The notes below the pieces were generated by a model that saw only the letters and a program-made list of their open reading frames with translations, was not told where the DNA came from and ran no database searches. The position numbers and the translations under genes are program-made. A stretch of 64,000 bases of DNA from CAMWXW01 sp051650105 (GTDB taxonomy: Bacteria; Desulfobacterota; Desulfovibrionia; Desulfovibrionales; Desulfovibrionaceae). Positions 26,250 to 36,492 of this stretch are shown piece after piece (the first letter of the stretch is position 1; every line of letters begins with the position of its first letter). The stretch covers positions 1-64,000 of the forward strand of contig JBOFIJ010000009.1 of NCBI GenBank assembly GCA_051650105.1, in the 5' to 3' direction.

Positions 26250-28190
26250 ATGCGTATACAATTTTCACATTTTCGTTATTTTCCGTTATGTACTTTTTAT
26301 AGTATTTATATATTGCTTGGTATTGTGTTAAGAAGTGTACTCATATTTTTTACTCCAGAAAAAGGTGTTTTTTCTTCCCTAATAACATTAATGAGTTCTT
26401 TTGTTGTTGGTTTCTTTTTTGATACAATAACAATCTCTTATATATTATTTCCTTGGTTTTTAGTTATTACTTGTATCCCATTTACTTCTCTTTCAACAGT
26501 ATGGTATAAGAAAGTGACATTTTTTATAGCGCTTATACAAATATTTTTTATATTATTTGTTTTTGTATCAGAAGTTGTTTTTTGGGAGGAATTCACAAGT
26601 AGATTCAACTTTATAGCTGTAGATTACCTCATTTACACACAAGAAGTTGTTCAAAATATTGTTGAAAGCTATCCTTTACCATTATTATTAAGCCTTATTG
26701 CTATAATAGGAGTAGGCCTTCTTTTTTCTATAAAGAATTATCTTATACCTTTATGTGTGGAAGAAAAACAATCTACTAGAGTAGCCATACCTATTATCTA
26801 TTGTGTTTTCATTATAAGTACATCCTTTATTGTGAATCATAATTGGAAGAATTTTTCACAAAATACAATAAATAACTCTTTAGCAGGTAATGGTGTTTAT
26901 GAGTTTGTGGCAGCATTTTTTAATAATGAGTTAGGATATGGTCAATTTTACCAGAGTATAGCCTTAGAGGAAGCTGCAAACATAGTAAAAAAAGATATTG
27001 AAGAAGAGGGTGGTATTTTTACGGATGATTCAGCATTATCTTTTTTACATAAACGAATTGCTAAAGGTCCACAAAATAATTTGAATATTATACTTATTTC
27101 TGTGGAAAGTCTTTCAAGTAAATATATGGCTCAATTTGGAGAAGTGCGCAATATTACTCCATTTTTAGATGAACTAAGTGAAAAGAGTTTGTTTTTCTCA
27201 AATTTATATGCAACTGGAACAAGAACAGTACGAGGTCTAGAAGCATTAACATTATCATTACCGCCGACACCTGGACAATCTATTGTTCGTCGTCCTCAGA
27301 ATGAAGGTTTAATAACAATGGGTTCTGTTCTTAAAGATAAAGGATATGAAACATATTTTTATTATGGTGGATACGGATATTTTGATAATATGAACTATTA
27401 CTTTGGAAATAATTCATATGTTGTAGCAGACAGAGTGATAATTCCTGAAGAAGAAATTGCTTTTTCTAATGCTTGGGGTGTTGCAGATGAAAGTTTATAC
27501 GATTCTGTAATACGATCTATAGATTCAAGGAATTCTTCAGACCCTTTCTTTTATCACGTATTGACAACATCAAATCATAGACCTTTTACGTATCCAGATG
27601 GTCGCATAGATATTCCTTCAGGAGAGGGAAGACATGGTGCTGTCAAATATACAGATTGGGCTTTAAAAGATTTTTTTGAAAAAGCCTCTAAAAAAGAGTG
27701 GTTTAACAATACAATTTTTGTTGTTGTAGCGGACCATACCGCTGGTGGAGCTGGTAAAACAGATCTTCCTCTTGAGCGTTACCATATTCCTATGTTTATC
27801 TATTCCCCAAAACATATAGTAGCTAGGAATTTTACTACATTGACAAGCCAAATAGATATTGTTCCAACATTACTTAGTATATTGAATGTTTCTTATGAAA
27901 GCACATTTATGGGGTATGATGTGTTAAATTTATCTTCAATAGATAAAGCACGAGCTTTTATTGGTACATATCAGAACTTAGGATATTACTCTGCAGTAGA
28001 TTCAGTCTTAACAATTTTACAGCCAAAATTTATAGTAAAGCAAGAAAATGCAAATAGATCTTTCGCAGAACAAACACCATTGTTAAATAAAAAAGAGGGT
28101 GATATTAAAAAGGCTATTGCATATTATGAATATGCATCGTATTTATTTAAAAATAAACTATTAAAGAACGAACAAATACGAAGCGAATAA
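26250..28190 (+). CDS. membrane phosphoglycerol/phosphoethanolamine transferase (LtaS/MdoB-like)
   Basis: The protein has about five N-terminal membrane helices (residues 10-190) followed by a large extracytoplasmic alkaline-phosphatase-fold domain. The first metal ligand lies in ILISVESLSS, the nucleophilic Thr probably in TGTRTVRGLEAL, and later ligands in TTSNHRPF and VVADHTAGG. At 646 residues it matches LtaS/MdoB sulfatase-fold transferases that move phosphoglycerol from phosphatidylglycerol. GGGAG precedes the ATG. Adjacent dgkA supports a diacylglycerol-releasing reaction. The acceptor, periplasmic glucan or another glycan, cannot be told. Confidence 0.9.
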   Translation: MRIQFSHFRYFPLCTFYSIYILLGIVLRSVLIFFTPEKGVFSSLITLMSSFVVGFFFDTITISYILFPWFLVITCIPFTSLSTVWYKKVTFFIALIQIFFILFVFVSEVVFWEEFTSRFNFIAVDYLIYTQEVVQNIVESYPLPLLLSLIAIIGVGLLFSIKNYLIPLCVEEKQSTRVAIPIIYCVFIISTSFIVNHNWKNFSQNTINNSLAGNGVYEFVAAFFNNELGYGQFYQSIALEEAANIVKKDIEEEGGIFTDDSALSFLHKRIAKGPQNNLNIILISVESLSSKYMAQFGEVRNITPFLDELSEKSLFFSNLYATGTRTVRGLEALTLSLPPTPGQSIVRRPQNEGLITMGSVLKDKGYETYFYYGGYGYFDNMNYYFGNNSYVVADRVIIPEEEIAFSNAWGVADESLYDSVIRSIDSRNSSDPFFYHVLTTSNHRPFTYPDGRIDIPSGEGRHGAVKYTDWALKDFFEKASKKEWFNNTIFVVVADHTAGGAGKTDLPLERYHIPMFIYSPKHIVARNFTTLTSQIDIVPTLLSILNVSYESTFMGYDVLNLSSIDKARAFIGTYQNLGYYSAVDSVLTILQPKFIVKQENANRSFAEQTPLLNKKEGDIKKAIAYYEYASYLFKNKLLKNEQIRSE

Positions 28191-29256
28191 CTGTGTACGT
28201 TATTGTTTAAGAATATACATATTTTTTTATTATATACGATGTTTTGTATTGTAATGAGGAAGAGAATAGTATCAAAAGAAGTGCTTTCTTCCTCATATAG
28301 ATAATATAAATACCATTGTTATTGAGAGAAAGTATGGTGACATTCCGTATTTTTTATTATTATTCTCTCTTTTTGTATAAATTAGTTCTGTTGTGTCATT
28401 ATTTTAAAAATACGCTATAAGTACGAATATGAAATAGTATGAACTTGTTGAGAAGAGGAATTATTTCCTCAAATGGTTATATGTTATATAATAAGTGGAT
28501 GACTATAGAGCTTTTTTTACCCGTTATATCTTCTTTTTTTAGTATTTCTTCAAGAATTTCTTTATGAATTTAACAGTATGCAGGAAATAAAAATGGTAAA
28601 CAAATAAGAAAAAATAGGGTATCCTATGACATATATGGAATATATAATATGCTTCTTTAATACTCTGTAACTACTAAATATATTCTTTTCATAATAATTT
28701 AAGAAATACTTTTTGTTTGTGGGTATACATACGCATCAACGATTTTCTCTTCAGCATAATGTTTTTTATGGGCATTTCCATTTCTTTTTTGTTTTTAATC
28801 CTCGTACAGAATGAATCTACGATACATGTATTTATTTAATACTCTAAGGATAAGAACTATGTTTTTACTATAATGAATACAGATATTGTGATACTATAAC
28901 GTGTTATTTGAAAAATACTGCTATAACCGTGGATGATTTGTGATTTTCTTTATTATTTATTAAAAAAACTAGAATATACTACATGTTCTTTTGAAGACTA
29001 AATATACAAAGAAAATGGATATTGATAAAATTAAGCATATTTATTTTATCAGTTATACTAGAAAAATAGTTAATTAACGTTATTTATAGCTCAATTACTA
29101 TTCATTATATTGATACTATATTACAATACGAAACATGATATTTTGTAAATGGAAGATATTTTTTGGTAGTATATTGCAAAGATAACAATAATATGAACTC
29201 ACATGATAAGTAAAGAATACAGTAAATAGCAATAATATTGTTGTAATAAGGACTTC
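28191..29256. other. 1.07-kb gap without a recognised gene
   Basis: The stretch is very AT-rich with dense stops. An 8-bp stem (GAGGAAGA/TCTTCCTC, about 28256-28296) may end the preceding transcript but lacks a T run. Two minus-strand readings look faintly coding (28500-28570, HKEILEEILKKEDITGKKSS; 28700-28800, RNGNAHKKHYAEEKIVDAYV). Neither is assigned to a family. Given the fragment copies elsewhere, this may be older gene debris. Confidence 0.35.
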
Positions 29257-30738
29257 ATGAATACAATAAATGAGTGTCGAGATATATGCGCTACTATAGA
29301 TAGTATTTGTAAAAAGTATAATGGTAAAGCATATCTTGTTGGTGGTTCAGTTAGAGATTACATATTATATATAATGAATCATAAAGTAGTACATGAAGGG
29401 TTATTTAATGATATTGATATTGTTATAGAGCTTTCTAGGGAAGATCCTGAAGATCTCTTATTCGTTATTTATGAGAAGATTAAGGTACTTTTTTCTTTGC
29501 ATTGCACATATTTTCGAGAATATTTTACAATAAAAGCAGAATCTTCCACTGTGAATATTGATATTGCGTATGCAAGAAAAGAAGAATATTGTTACCGAGG
29601 TTCACTGCCTCCAAAAATAACGATCGTCTATTCCATAAAAGAAGATATATTGAGAAGAGATTTTCGATGCAATACATTTGCTATGTCTTTACGAGATGCA
29701 ATACACTGTATGGATACTATATTTAAAGAAAATAGATATGGTATTGCACAAATATTTATAGAAAAAGAAGAAAATAGGACACATAGTACGTGTGAAATAG
29801 ATTCTAAAATGGAATATATATATTTTTATACTAAAGGAGATACAAGAAAGTTAACAGCAATAGGTGTAAAAAATGCTTTGGAAGATTGTAAGAATAAAAA
29901 ATTATGTGTTATACATGCGCGGAGTTTTTATGATGATCCAACAAGAATTTTGCGAATGCTTTCTTTTGTCGCTCAATTTACAATGAATATAGAAGTAAAA
30001 ACACATGTGCATATGCGGGAAGCATTACAGGAAAAGTGTTTTGAAGATATTTCTTCTTCGCGTGTGAAAAAAGAAATTGATAAGGCATATCAAAAAAATG
30101 ATATTTTTTTATTGTCAGTTATATATATTCAGGAAGGTATTATTAATGCTCTTTTTAAGGAGTATAGTGCAGAAGAGCAAAAAAAACTTATTTCTTCCAT
30201 TGAATATTTAAAAAAGACACAATATCGCAGTATCTTCTCAAAAAAAGAACAAATATATATATTATATTGCATATTTTCAGGAGATTTTCTCAGTAGATCA
30301 AAAAAAAATGTAAAGAAATATATGAAATATATATGGGAAAGTGAAGAATATAGTACGATACGATCTTTTATAGAGGAATGCAGAATATCGTATACAAAAC
30401 GTTATTCATATATGACAAAAGACTATAACGAAAGAGAATATGTATACGATTTAATGTCTAATAAGAAAAAAATAGTACATTTATATTTATTGTTTTTAGT
30501 TGATGATAAAAAAAAGAAACTGGTTGAAGATTTTCTCACAGTGTGTTATACTGGGAAAGGTAAGGTGTTGGTCTCTTTTGAGAGTATGCGTGATAATTTC
30601 CCACTTTTAAAAGAGTCGATGCGTGCTTATTTTTATAAAAGACTTACGAAGATGATATTTGTAGAAGAAGCATATTCTAGGGAAGCACAATATATAATAG
30701 CGTTAGTACTATCTGAAGAATTATTATTGGAAAAATGA
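29257..30738 (+). CDS. class II tRNA nucleotidyltransferase (CCA/A-adding family)
   Basis: This family adds or repairs the 3' CCA of tRNA, or adds poly(A). The N-terminal catalytic head has AYLVGGSVRDYIL and the acidic pair NDIDIVIE (about residues 46-53), then RRDFRCNTFAMSL and DDPTRILRMLSF with the neck domain. At 493 residues it is larger than average, mainly from an insertion after the head (about residues 165-205) and a long C-terminal part. Both tRNAs in the window already encode CCA, so a repair role is likely. An AAGGA site precedes the ATG. Confidence 0.9.
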   Translation: MNTINECRDICATIDSICKKYNGKAYLVGGSVRDYILYIMNHKVVHEGLFNDIDIVIELSREDPEDLLFVIYEKIKVLFSLHCTYFREYFTIKAESSTVNIDIAYARKEEYCYRGSLPPKITIVYSIKEDILRRDFRCNTFAMSLRDAIHCMDTIFKENRYGIAQIFIEKEENRTHSTCEIDSKMEYIYFYTKGDTRKLTAIGVKNALEDCKNKKLCVIHARSFYDDPTRILRMLSFVAQFTMNIEVKTHVHMREALQEKCFEDISSSRVKKEIDKAYQKNDIFLLSVIYIQEGIINALFKEYSAEEQKKLISSIEYLKKTQYRSIFSKKEQIYILYCIFSGDFLSRSKKNVKKYMKYIWESEEYSTIRSFIEECRISYTKRYSYMTKDYNEREYVYDLMSNKKKIVHLYLLFLVDDKKKKLVEDFLTVCYTGKGKVLVSFESMRDNFPLLKESMRAYFYKRLTKMIFVEEAYSREAQYIIALVLSEELLLEK

Positions 30739-30739
30739 G

Positions 30740-31225
30740 ATGGAATATTTATGGGCTCCTTGGCGCATGGACTATATTTTGCGTCCTAAAGAAGGTAATG
30801 AATGCATTTTTTGTGTTTCTCAAGAAGAAATGAAAGATGATGAGGATCGCCTTATCCTTTATAAAGGAAACTATGCTTTTATAATTATGAATAAATATCC
30901 ATATAATTGTGGACATATCATGGTGGTTCCATACAAGCATACAGCAAATATATTAGATATTACAGAAAAGGAATATATGGAGATATATTCCTTGCAGAGA
31001 AAGAGTGTGCAAGTTTTGGAAAAAATAGTGAAACCCTCTGGTTTTAATATTGGTCTAAATATTGGAGAAATAGCTGGATCAGGAATAAAGGAACATCTAC
31101 ACTTTCATATTGTGCCAAGATGGGTAGGTGATTCCTCTTTTTTAGCCGTATTAGCAGACACAAGAACAGTGCCAGAACATATACGAGAAACTTATATAAA
31201 ATTAAAGACGGAATTTATGCAGTAA
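30740..31225 (+). CDS. HIT family nucleotide hydrolase
   Basis: HIT proteins hydrolyse dinucleotide polyphosphates or nucleoside phosphoramidates. The histidine triad is HLHFHIVPRW (His at residues 119, 121 and 123). An N-terminal CIFC pair suggests a structural metal. Its 161 residues resemble AP4A hydrolase/phosphorylase-like HIT proteins. The start is one base after the stop of the nucleotidyltransferase gene, and lapA follows by 12 bases, so the four genes form one operon. Confidence 0.92.
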   Translation: MEYLWAPWRMDYILRPKEGNECIFCVSQEEMKDDEDRLILYKGNYAFIIMNKYPYNCGHIMVVPYKHTANILDITEKEYMEIYSLQRKSVQVLEKIVKPSGFNIGLNIGEIAGSGIKEHLHFHIVPRWVGDSSFLAVLADTRTVPEHIRETYIKLKTEFMQ

Positions 31226-31236
31226 ATGGGGAATCT

Positions 31237-31599
31237 ATGAGAAATTTAAGAACATTTTTTATCGTCGCTGTATTTGTTTTATTTGCGTTATTTTTTGCTC
31301 AAAATTATGAGACGTTAACAATGGGTGTACAATTATTATTTAATCCTTTTATTACATCTCCATACTTCACACCAGTAATACCGTTATATGCTTTATTACT
31401 TCTTACATTTCTTTTGGGAGTTATTTTTATCTCTGTTTTTTCTATTAGAGATAAATTTTCAATGCAGTCAAAAATACGAAAATTAGAAAAACGCATTATC
31501 GAGCAAGATAAAGAATTGCAATCTCTTAGAGAGTTACCAGTGCATAATGTAGTTCATTATTATGATAAAGAACCTTCTTTATCCAATACTTCAGAATGA
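31237..31599 (+). CDS. lapA: LapA-family inner membrane protein
   Basis: A 120-residue protein with two membrane helices (about residues 5-22 and 44-66) and a cytoplasmic coiled-coil tail (SKIRKLEKRIIEQDKELQSL). This is the DUF1049/LapA layout. LapA acts with LapB in control of lipopolysaccharide assembly, and the lapB-like gene follows directly. Confidence 0.88.
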   Translation: MRNLRTFFIVAVFVLFALFFAQNYETLTMGVQLLFNPFITSPYFTPVIPLYALLLLTFLLGVIFISVFSIRDKFSMQSKIRKLEKRIIEQDKELQSLRELPVHNVVHYYDKEPSLSNTSE

Positions 31600-31627
31600 A
31601 TATTAGAACTCTCAATGAGAAGATACA

Positions 31628-32728
31628 ATGTTTTCATTAAATACATTATTTTCAAAAATTTTTAAAAATCGTATACGTAGCAAGAAAAATTTTTCTCCAG
31701 TTGTTACAGATACTCTTTTGGCTATTGATGAGTTAAATACTCTTATAGAAAATGATGTAAAAATAGAAGAAGTTTATTTGGCATTAGCAAGTTTGTATCG
31801 AATGCAAGGAGATATTGAAAAAGCTGTACAAATTCATGCACAACTTCTTTCCCGGGTTACTATGTCAAATGATTTAAGAGCAAGAGTCTATTTTGAATTG
31901 GGAAAAGATTATAAAAGAGCAGGGTTCATAGACAGAGCACTAAATTCTTTCTTACAAGCGAAAGAAATTGGTGGTATAGAATATCAGTATACATATGAAT
32001 TAGCAGAAATTTATGCACTTTCAGAAAATTATGAAATGGCTGTAATAACAGCAAAAAAATTGGGAAATTCTAGAATGCAAGCATTTTATTTATTGGAAGA
32101 AGCATGTAAAAATTCTACAGAAACTGCAGTGTCATTACAAAAAAAACTGAATAAGATTATTGCAATAGAACCCGATATGCCGAAAGCATGGTTATATAAG
32201 ATAGAATATACTTTACAGTATGGATCACTAAAAGAGAACACAATACTTCTAAAAAAAGCATTAGATAAAATACAACCATCAATGCATTTTGTTTTGTTAG
32301 AATATATATTAGGTTTAGAGATCATAAAGAATACCACATTTTCTAAAGAAGAAATGCAAGAACGTGTACTTATGATTATACACATTCTTTTGGAACATGA
32401 TGAGGATGCCGTTATTTATTATTACACTGCTTTATTTTATAGTAGTATTGAACTCTTTGATAAAGCAAAAGAAATGTTGGTAAAGTCTCTTCAAATCCAG
32501 AACAATTTTTGGGCTGCTCATTGTGAACTTTTTGCATTAACAATGTCTCTTTCAAAAACATATATGAATATTGTCTCACCACAATTACATTTTTTTATGG
32601 AAACTGGAAAAAATATTAAAAGATTTTTTTGTTCATCGTGTGGATTAAAAGTAAATACTCCTTTTTATCAATGTCCTCGGTGCAAAAACTGGAAAACAGT
32701 CCATTTTAGGACAAAGCTTGATGAATAA
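31628..32728 (+). CDS. lapB: LapB-like TPR protein with C-terminal zinc ribbon
   Basis: LapB (YciM) is a TPR scaffold that couples LPS transport to LpxC degradation. The 366 residues hold TPR repeats (about residues 30-310) and a rubredoxin-like zinc ribbon near the end (FCSSCG, then CPRCKNW). Unlike E. coli LapB, there is no clear N-terminal membrane helix; the first 25 residues are basic instead. Position just after lapA supports the call. Confidence 0.88.
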   Translation: MFSLNTLFSKIFKNRIRSKKNFSPVVTDTLLAIDELNTLIENDVKIEEVYLALASLYRMQGDIEKAVQIHAQLLSRVTMSNDLRARVYFELGKDYKRAGFIDRALNSFLQAKEIGGIEYQYTYELAEIYALSENYEMAVITAKKLGNSRMQAFYLLEEACKNSTETAVSLQKKLNKIIAIEPDMPKAWLYKIEYTLQYGSLKENTILLKKALDKIQPSMHFVLLEYILGLEIIKNTTFSKEEMQERVLMIIHILLEHDEDAVIYYYTALFYSSIELFDKAKEMLVKSLQIQNNFWAAHCELFALTMSLSKTYMNIVSPQLHFFMETGKNIKRFFCSSCGLKVNTPFYQCPRCKNWKTVHFRTKLDE

Positions 32729-33291
32729 ATAGCATTTTTAATTTTCTTAATAAAAGAGATTGTTAGTAATATACTATAGAAATATGATTTATATTGAGTG
32801 AAACAATTTTTCTTAAATATATATTTTTTATATTTCATATTGTAGAAAAGTGTAAAGAATTTCTTATAATTATTTTATATAAAGATAGTATATTTACTTA
32901 CTACGAATAAAAGCATATTTTTTTATCACAAAATTTACTTAAAAAATGCTTTATAATCTTTTGGGAATATCTTACTGCATCTTTGTTTATTTTTTAATTC
33001 TTTCTTATATTAGTGGATTGTATTTGTTAATCTGTTATAAAAAATGAAGTAGAATATCATGTATACTAAACTTGTAATTACTATCCTGTATTGTTAATAA
33101 TTTTATACTAATATGTGAGAAAAATAGTAATTTTATGTATTTTTGTTTTTAGTCTTTTTATTAGAAGTATATATTTTCTCAATTATACAAAACAATGAAA
33201 AATACCTTTTATGGAATATATGGCTAATATTTCTTTTTTTAGATAATAAAATAAGTGCAGTTCTTTCTAAAAAAGATATTACTATAGCTAT
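32729..33291. other. 563-base AT-rich gap between convergent genes
   Basis: No gene, RNA or clear hairpin terminator is seen. A plus-strand open frame at 33143-33412 runs into the antisense of ubiX and has no ribosome site, so it is not called. The gap separates the convergent lapB and ubiX genes. Confidence 0.5.
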
Positions 33292-33891
33292 TTACTCCGT
33301 CGTAGTGTTTCTTATACCAGCCCATCTTTTTGATAAAGAGTGTTTAATGGTAAGAATATCAAGAATACGTAATATAAAAGGGTGTACAATATCAAGAATA
33401 GATTCCGGATGATGATAAAACGCTGGAATAGGAGGCATAATAATGGCTCCATTTTGGGAAAGAGAGAGCATATTTTGTAAATGTAGAGTGCTAAAAGGGG
33501 TTTCACGAGGAATAATAACAAGAGGTCTACGTTCTTTAAGGCAAACATCGGCAACTCTGTGTAATAATGAGTTTGAAGTACCATGAGCTACATGAGCTAA
33601 GGTACTCATGGAACATGGAATAATAACCATAGCATTATAAAGATAAGAACCAGAAGATATTGTGGCAGAAAAATCTTTAGAGTTATAAAAATATGTTGCG
33701 TATTTTTTTAAAGCGTTAACTGGATCTGTTCCAAACACAAAAGAAGGAGCTTCTTGGTATATAACAGGATATGCATTTGGAGAAATAATGAGATGAATAG
33801 TAATTTCTAAAGAAGATAGAACAGCAAGTAATTCATATGCATATATAATAGAGCTAGCACCTGTAATTCCTATTACAATTTCATATTTCAT
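33292..33891 (-). CDS. ubiX: flavin prenyltransferase UbiX
   Basis: UbiX makes the prenylated FMN cofactor required by UbiD-type decarboxylases. Family motifs are IGITGASSIIYA at the N-terminus, IIPCSMSTLAHVAHGTSNSL, and RRPLVIIPRETPFSTLHLQNM. The start at MKYEIVIG overlaps the pyrE stop (ATGA), which fits better than the frame opening seven codons earlier. At 199 residues it is normal. In a futalosine-pathway organism it would serve the late decarboxylation in menaquinone synthesis. Placement at the end of a pyrimidine operon looks incidental. Confidence 0.94.
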   Translation of the reverse strand: MKYEIVIGITGASSIIYAYELLAVLSSLEITIHLIISPNAYPVIYQEAPSFVFGTDPVNALKKYATYFYNSKDFSATISSGSYLYNAMVIIPCSMSTLAHVAHGTSNSLLHRVADVCLKERRPLVIIPRETPFSTLHLQNMLSLSQNGAIIMPPIPAFYHHPESILDIVHPFILRILDILTIKHSLSKRWAGIRNTTTE

Positions 33892-34499
33892 TTGTGACGT
33901 TCTTTTTGCCAAGTATACAGTTTTTGAATTTCTTCTACAGAAAATAAATGTTTTTCTCTAGCAAGTTCAACAAGAACCTCAAAAGAAGAAAGAATAAAAG
34001 GTTGCACTGTTAAAATATTTTTTGATTCCGGTAAGTTATAACTAAAAATGGCCAGAATATCGACATGAAGAGCTCCTTCTTCTAAAGCAATATTTTTTGC
34101 CTTTAGAACACTTCCACCAGTAGAAATAAGATCTTCAATAAGAAGAACATGTTTTCCTTTTAAGGAAGCACCTTCACACACTTTTGCTCGACCATGTTGT
34201 TTTACTGAAGAACGAATATAAGAGAGAGGTAAACAGGAAGACTGAGCAATAAAGGAAGCCCAAGGAATACCTGCTGTTGCAGTACCAGCTATAACGTCAG
34301 CAGAAAGAAAAGAATCTTTAATACATTGAAGAAATGCATTAACAATACTATTTCGTTTATCTGGGAAAGCCAATAATTCTCTGTTATCGCAATATATGGG
34401 ACTTTTAATACCAGAAGAAAAAGTAAACGGAGTGTTTGGAGAAAGTTTGACAGCTCCAGTATCTAGTAGTATTTGTGCAATATGTCTTTGTGTATTCAT
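33888..34499 (-). CDS. pyrE: orotate phosphoribosyltransferase
   Basis: PyrE joins orotate to PRPP to give OMP. The PRPP-binding loop is VLLIEDLISTGGS (about residues 118-130). FTFSSGIKSPIYCDNR and GTATAGIPWASFIA are orotate-site segments. The ATG of MNTQRH was chosen, with AGGA upstream; an in-frame TTG five codons earlier would overlap that site. The 203-residue product fits. It lies between pyrF and ubiX. Confidence 0.95.
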   Translation of the reverse strand: MNTQRHIAQILLDTGAVKLSPNTPFTFSSGIKSPIYCDNRELLAFPDKRNSIVNAFLQCIKDSFLSADVIAGTATAGIPWASFIAQSSCLPLSYIRSSVKQHGRAKVCEGASLKGKHVLLIEDLISTGGSVLKAKNIALEEGALHVDILAIFSYNLPESKNILTVQPFILSSFEVLVELAREKHLFSVEEIQKLYTWQKERHK

Positions 34500-34531
34500 T
34501 GTATTTCCTGACAAATAATTGTATAGTATAA

Positions 34532-35218
34532 CTAAATTCCCATAAGAATTTGTTCTGTTGCTTCTACAGGACTATCGGCCTGAGTAATTGGTCTTCCAAT
34601 GACAATATAATCAGCACCTTGGTCAAGTGCTTCCTTTGGGGTAAGCGTTCTTTCTTGATCTTCTGTTTTAGTATGCAGCGGCCGTATTCCAGGACAGATA
34701 GTAATAAATTGGTGTGATGTTGATTTCTTAATTAACATTGCTTCTTTTGGTGAACACACAACTCCAGCAGCGCCAGATTCGTGAGCTAATGAAGCCATTC
34801 GTAAAACACTTTCTTCAATAGAGGAATGAGGCATAACAATTTCCCATTCTTTTTCATTAAAAGAAGTAAGAACGGTTACGAGAACAGGTTTTGCTAGAGT
34901 ATTTTTAGAAAGCATAGCAACTTCTTCAATCATTTTTCTACCACCCATTGCATGTAGTGTGAAGAAAAGAACATTATCATAAGAAATAGCAAAGCGAGAA
35001 GCTTGTAAAACAGTATTTGGTATATCATAGAATTTGAGATCGAGAAAAATATATTTCTTTCTTTTTGTCAATTCTTGTAATATTCTTTCCCCATATGAAA
35101 GAAACATCTCAAGACCTACTTTATAAATAGAAATACAATCCCCTAGTTCATCTACTATTTTAAGAGCAGAAATAAAATCCATATCAAGAGCAACAATAAT
35201 TTTTTCTTTGTTATGCAT
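34532..35218 (-). CDS. pyrF: orotidine 5'-phosphate decarboxylase
   Basis: PyrF converts OMP to UMP. The TIM-barrel motifs are IVALDMD at the N-terminus, the catalytic DLKFYDIPNTV (about residues 61-71), LTSFNEKEW, GVVCSP and ICPGIRP, ending in IVIGRPIT. At 228 residues it is complete. It overlaps the last base of pyrC and leads into pyrE. Confidence 0.96.
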   Translation of the reverse strand: MHNKEKIIVALDMDFISALKIVDELGDCISIYKVGLEMFLSYGERILQELTKRKKYIFLDLKFYDIPNTVLQASRFAISYDNVLFFTLHAMGGRKMIEEVAMLSKNTLAKPVLVTVLTSFNEKEWEIVMPHSSIEESVLRMASLAHESGAAGVVCSPKEAMLIKKSTSHQFITICPGIRPLHTKTEDQERTLTPKEALDQGADYIVIGRPITQADSPVEATEQILMGI

Positions 35219-36492
35219 TAGAGTACCTTATGTCCTTTAATCCAATGATCAGTAACTCTTCCAAATAACGTTTGTCCTAAAAAGGGTGTATTTTTTCCAT
35301 TTGAATACATAGTCTCCTTGCTTATTGCCCATTCTATATGAGGATTAAAAATAAAAAAGGAAGCAGGAGCACCTATAGAAAAATCATTATATTGAAGAGA
35401 AAATCGTTGATGCGGATGTATAACCCACAAACGAATAATGTCTTCTATGGAAAGAATATCCTCCTGTATCAGACGCCAGGAGAGAGAAAGAGCAGTATCT
35501 AATCCAGATATTCCAAAAGGAGCAGATTCAAAAGGTTGATTCTTTTCGTGTTCTGTATGAGGTGCATGATCCGTAGCAAGCATGTCGATAACACCATCTT
35601 TAAGAGCTTGTCTTAAAGCAAGAACATCCTTTGGAGTTCTAAGGGGAGGGTTGACTTTAGCAAGGGTGTTATACCCAGCAGTATGAGAATCGTCCAAGAA
35701 AAGATAATGAGGACATGTTTCAGAACTAACAAGTGTTCCTTTTTGTTTAGCCATAGCGAGTAATTCTACAGAACGATGACTAGAGACATGAGCAATATGA
35801 ATGGGTATTTGAAGATAATCAGACAATAAAATTGCCCTTGCAACATGAATAGATTCACTGATATCAGGGTCTCCATTAAGACCTAATAGCGTACTCATTT
35901 CCCCCTCATTCATAGAGCGAAGCCCACCAAATGTGGAATCTTCACAATGTTCTATAAGCATTCCCCCAATAGAATGAGCATATTCCATACAGCTACGTAG
36001 CATATGAGAAGAAAGTACAGGAGCACCATCATTTGAAAAAGCAATACATCCAGCATCCTTTAAGGCAGCCATAGGAGCCATTTCTTGTCCTTTAAGACCA
36101 ATTGTTGGAGCACCTAATGGGTATAATGAAGGGCCATATGGATAAATATCGTGTGCCTTATTAAGCATATATTTTGTAACAATTGGAGTATCATTTACAG
36201 GACTAGTGTTTGCCATACAAAATATTCCAGAAAAGCCACCATGCAATGCTGCTGTAAGAGCACTTTCTATTGTTTCTTTATGGGCAAAACCAGGATCTCT
36301 TGTGTGAGTGTGTACATCTAGAAAACTTGGAAAAATATAGTATCCTTTAGCATCAAAAACAGATTCAATGGAGGAAATGTCTGTAATAGATTCTGTAGCG
36401 GGGAGAATTTTCACTATAGAACCATCTTTGACAATAAGGGAAATATACTCCGTCTTATAGAGAGCATTTTTTATAAGAAAGTTTCTTTTCAC
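35218..36492 (-). CDS. pyrC: dihydroorotase
   Basis: This zinc amidohydrolase closes carbamoyl-aspartate to dihydroorotate. Metal ligands are DVHTHTRDPG (about residues 60-69), EHCED, HVSSHRS and ATDHAPHT, with the substrate segment NDGAPV. The 424-residue class I form fits operonic dihydroorotases. It overlaps pyrB by four bases and pyrF by one, so translation is coupled. Confidence 0.96.
   Translation of the reverse strand: MKRNFLIKNALYKTEYISLIVKDGSIVKILPATESITDISSIESVFDAKGYYIFPSFLDVHTHTRDPGFAHKETIESALTAALHGGFSGIFCMANTSPVNDTPIVTKYMLNKAHDIYPYGPSLYPLGAPTIGLKGQEMAPMAALKDAGCIAFSNDGAPVLSSHMLRSCMEYAHSIGGMLIEHCEDSTFGGLRSMNEGEMSTLLGLNGDPDISESIHVARAILLSDYLQIPIHIAHVSSHRSVELLAMAKQKGTLVSSETCPHYLFLDDSHTAGYNTLAKVNPPLRTPKDVLALRQALKDGVIDMLATDHAPHTEHEKNQPFESAPFGISGLDTALSLSWRLIQEDILSIEDIIRLWVIHPHQRFSLQYNDFSIGAPASFFIFNPHIEWAISKETMYSNGKNTPFLGQTLFGRVTDHWIKGHKVL

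Noticed and set aside
33143..33412. Plus-strand open frame entering the ubiX region
   Set aside because: Its second half is the antisense of ubiX and no start signal is visible.
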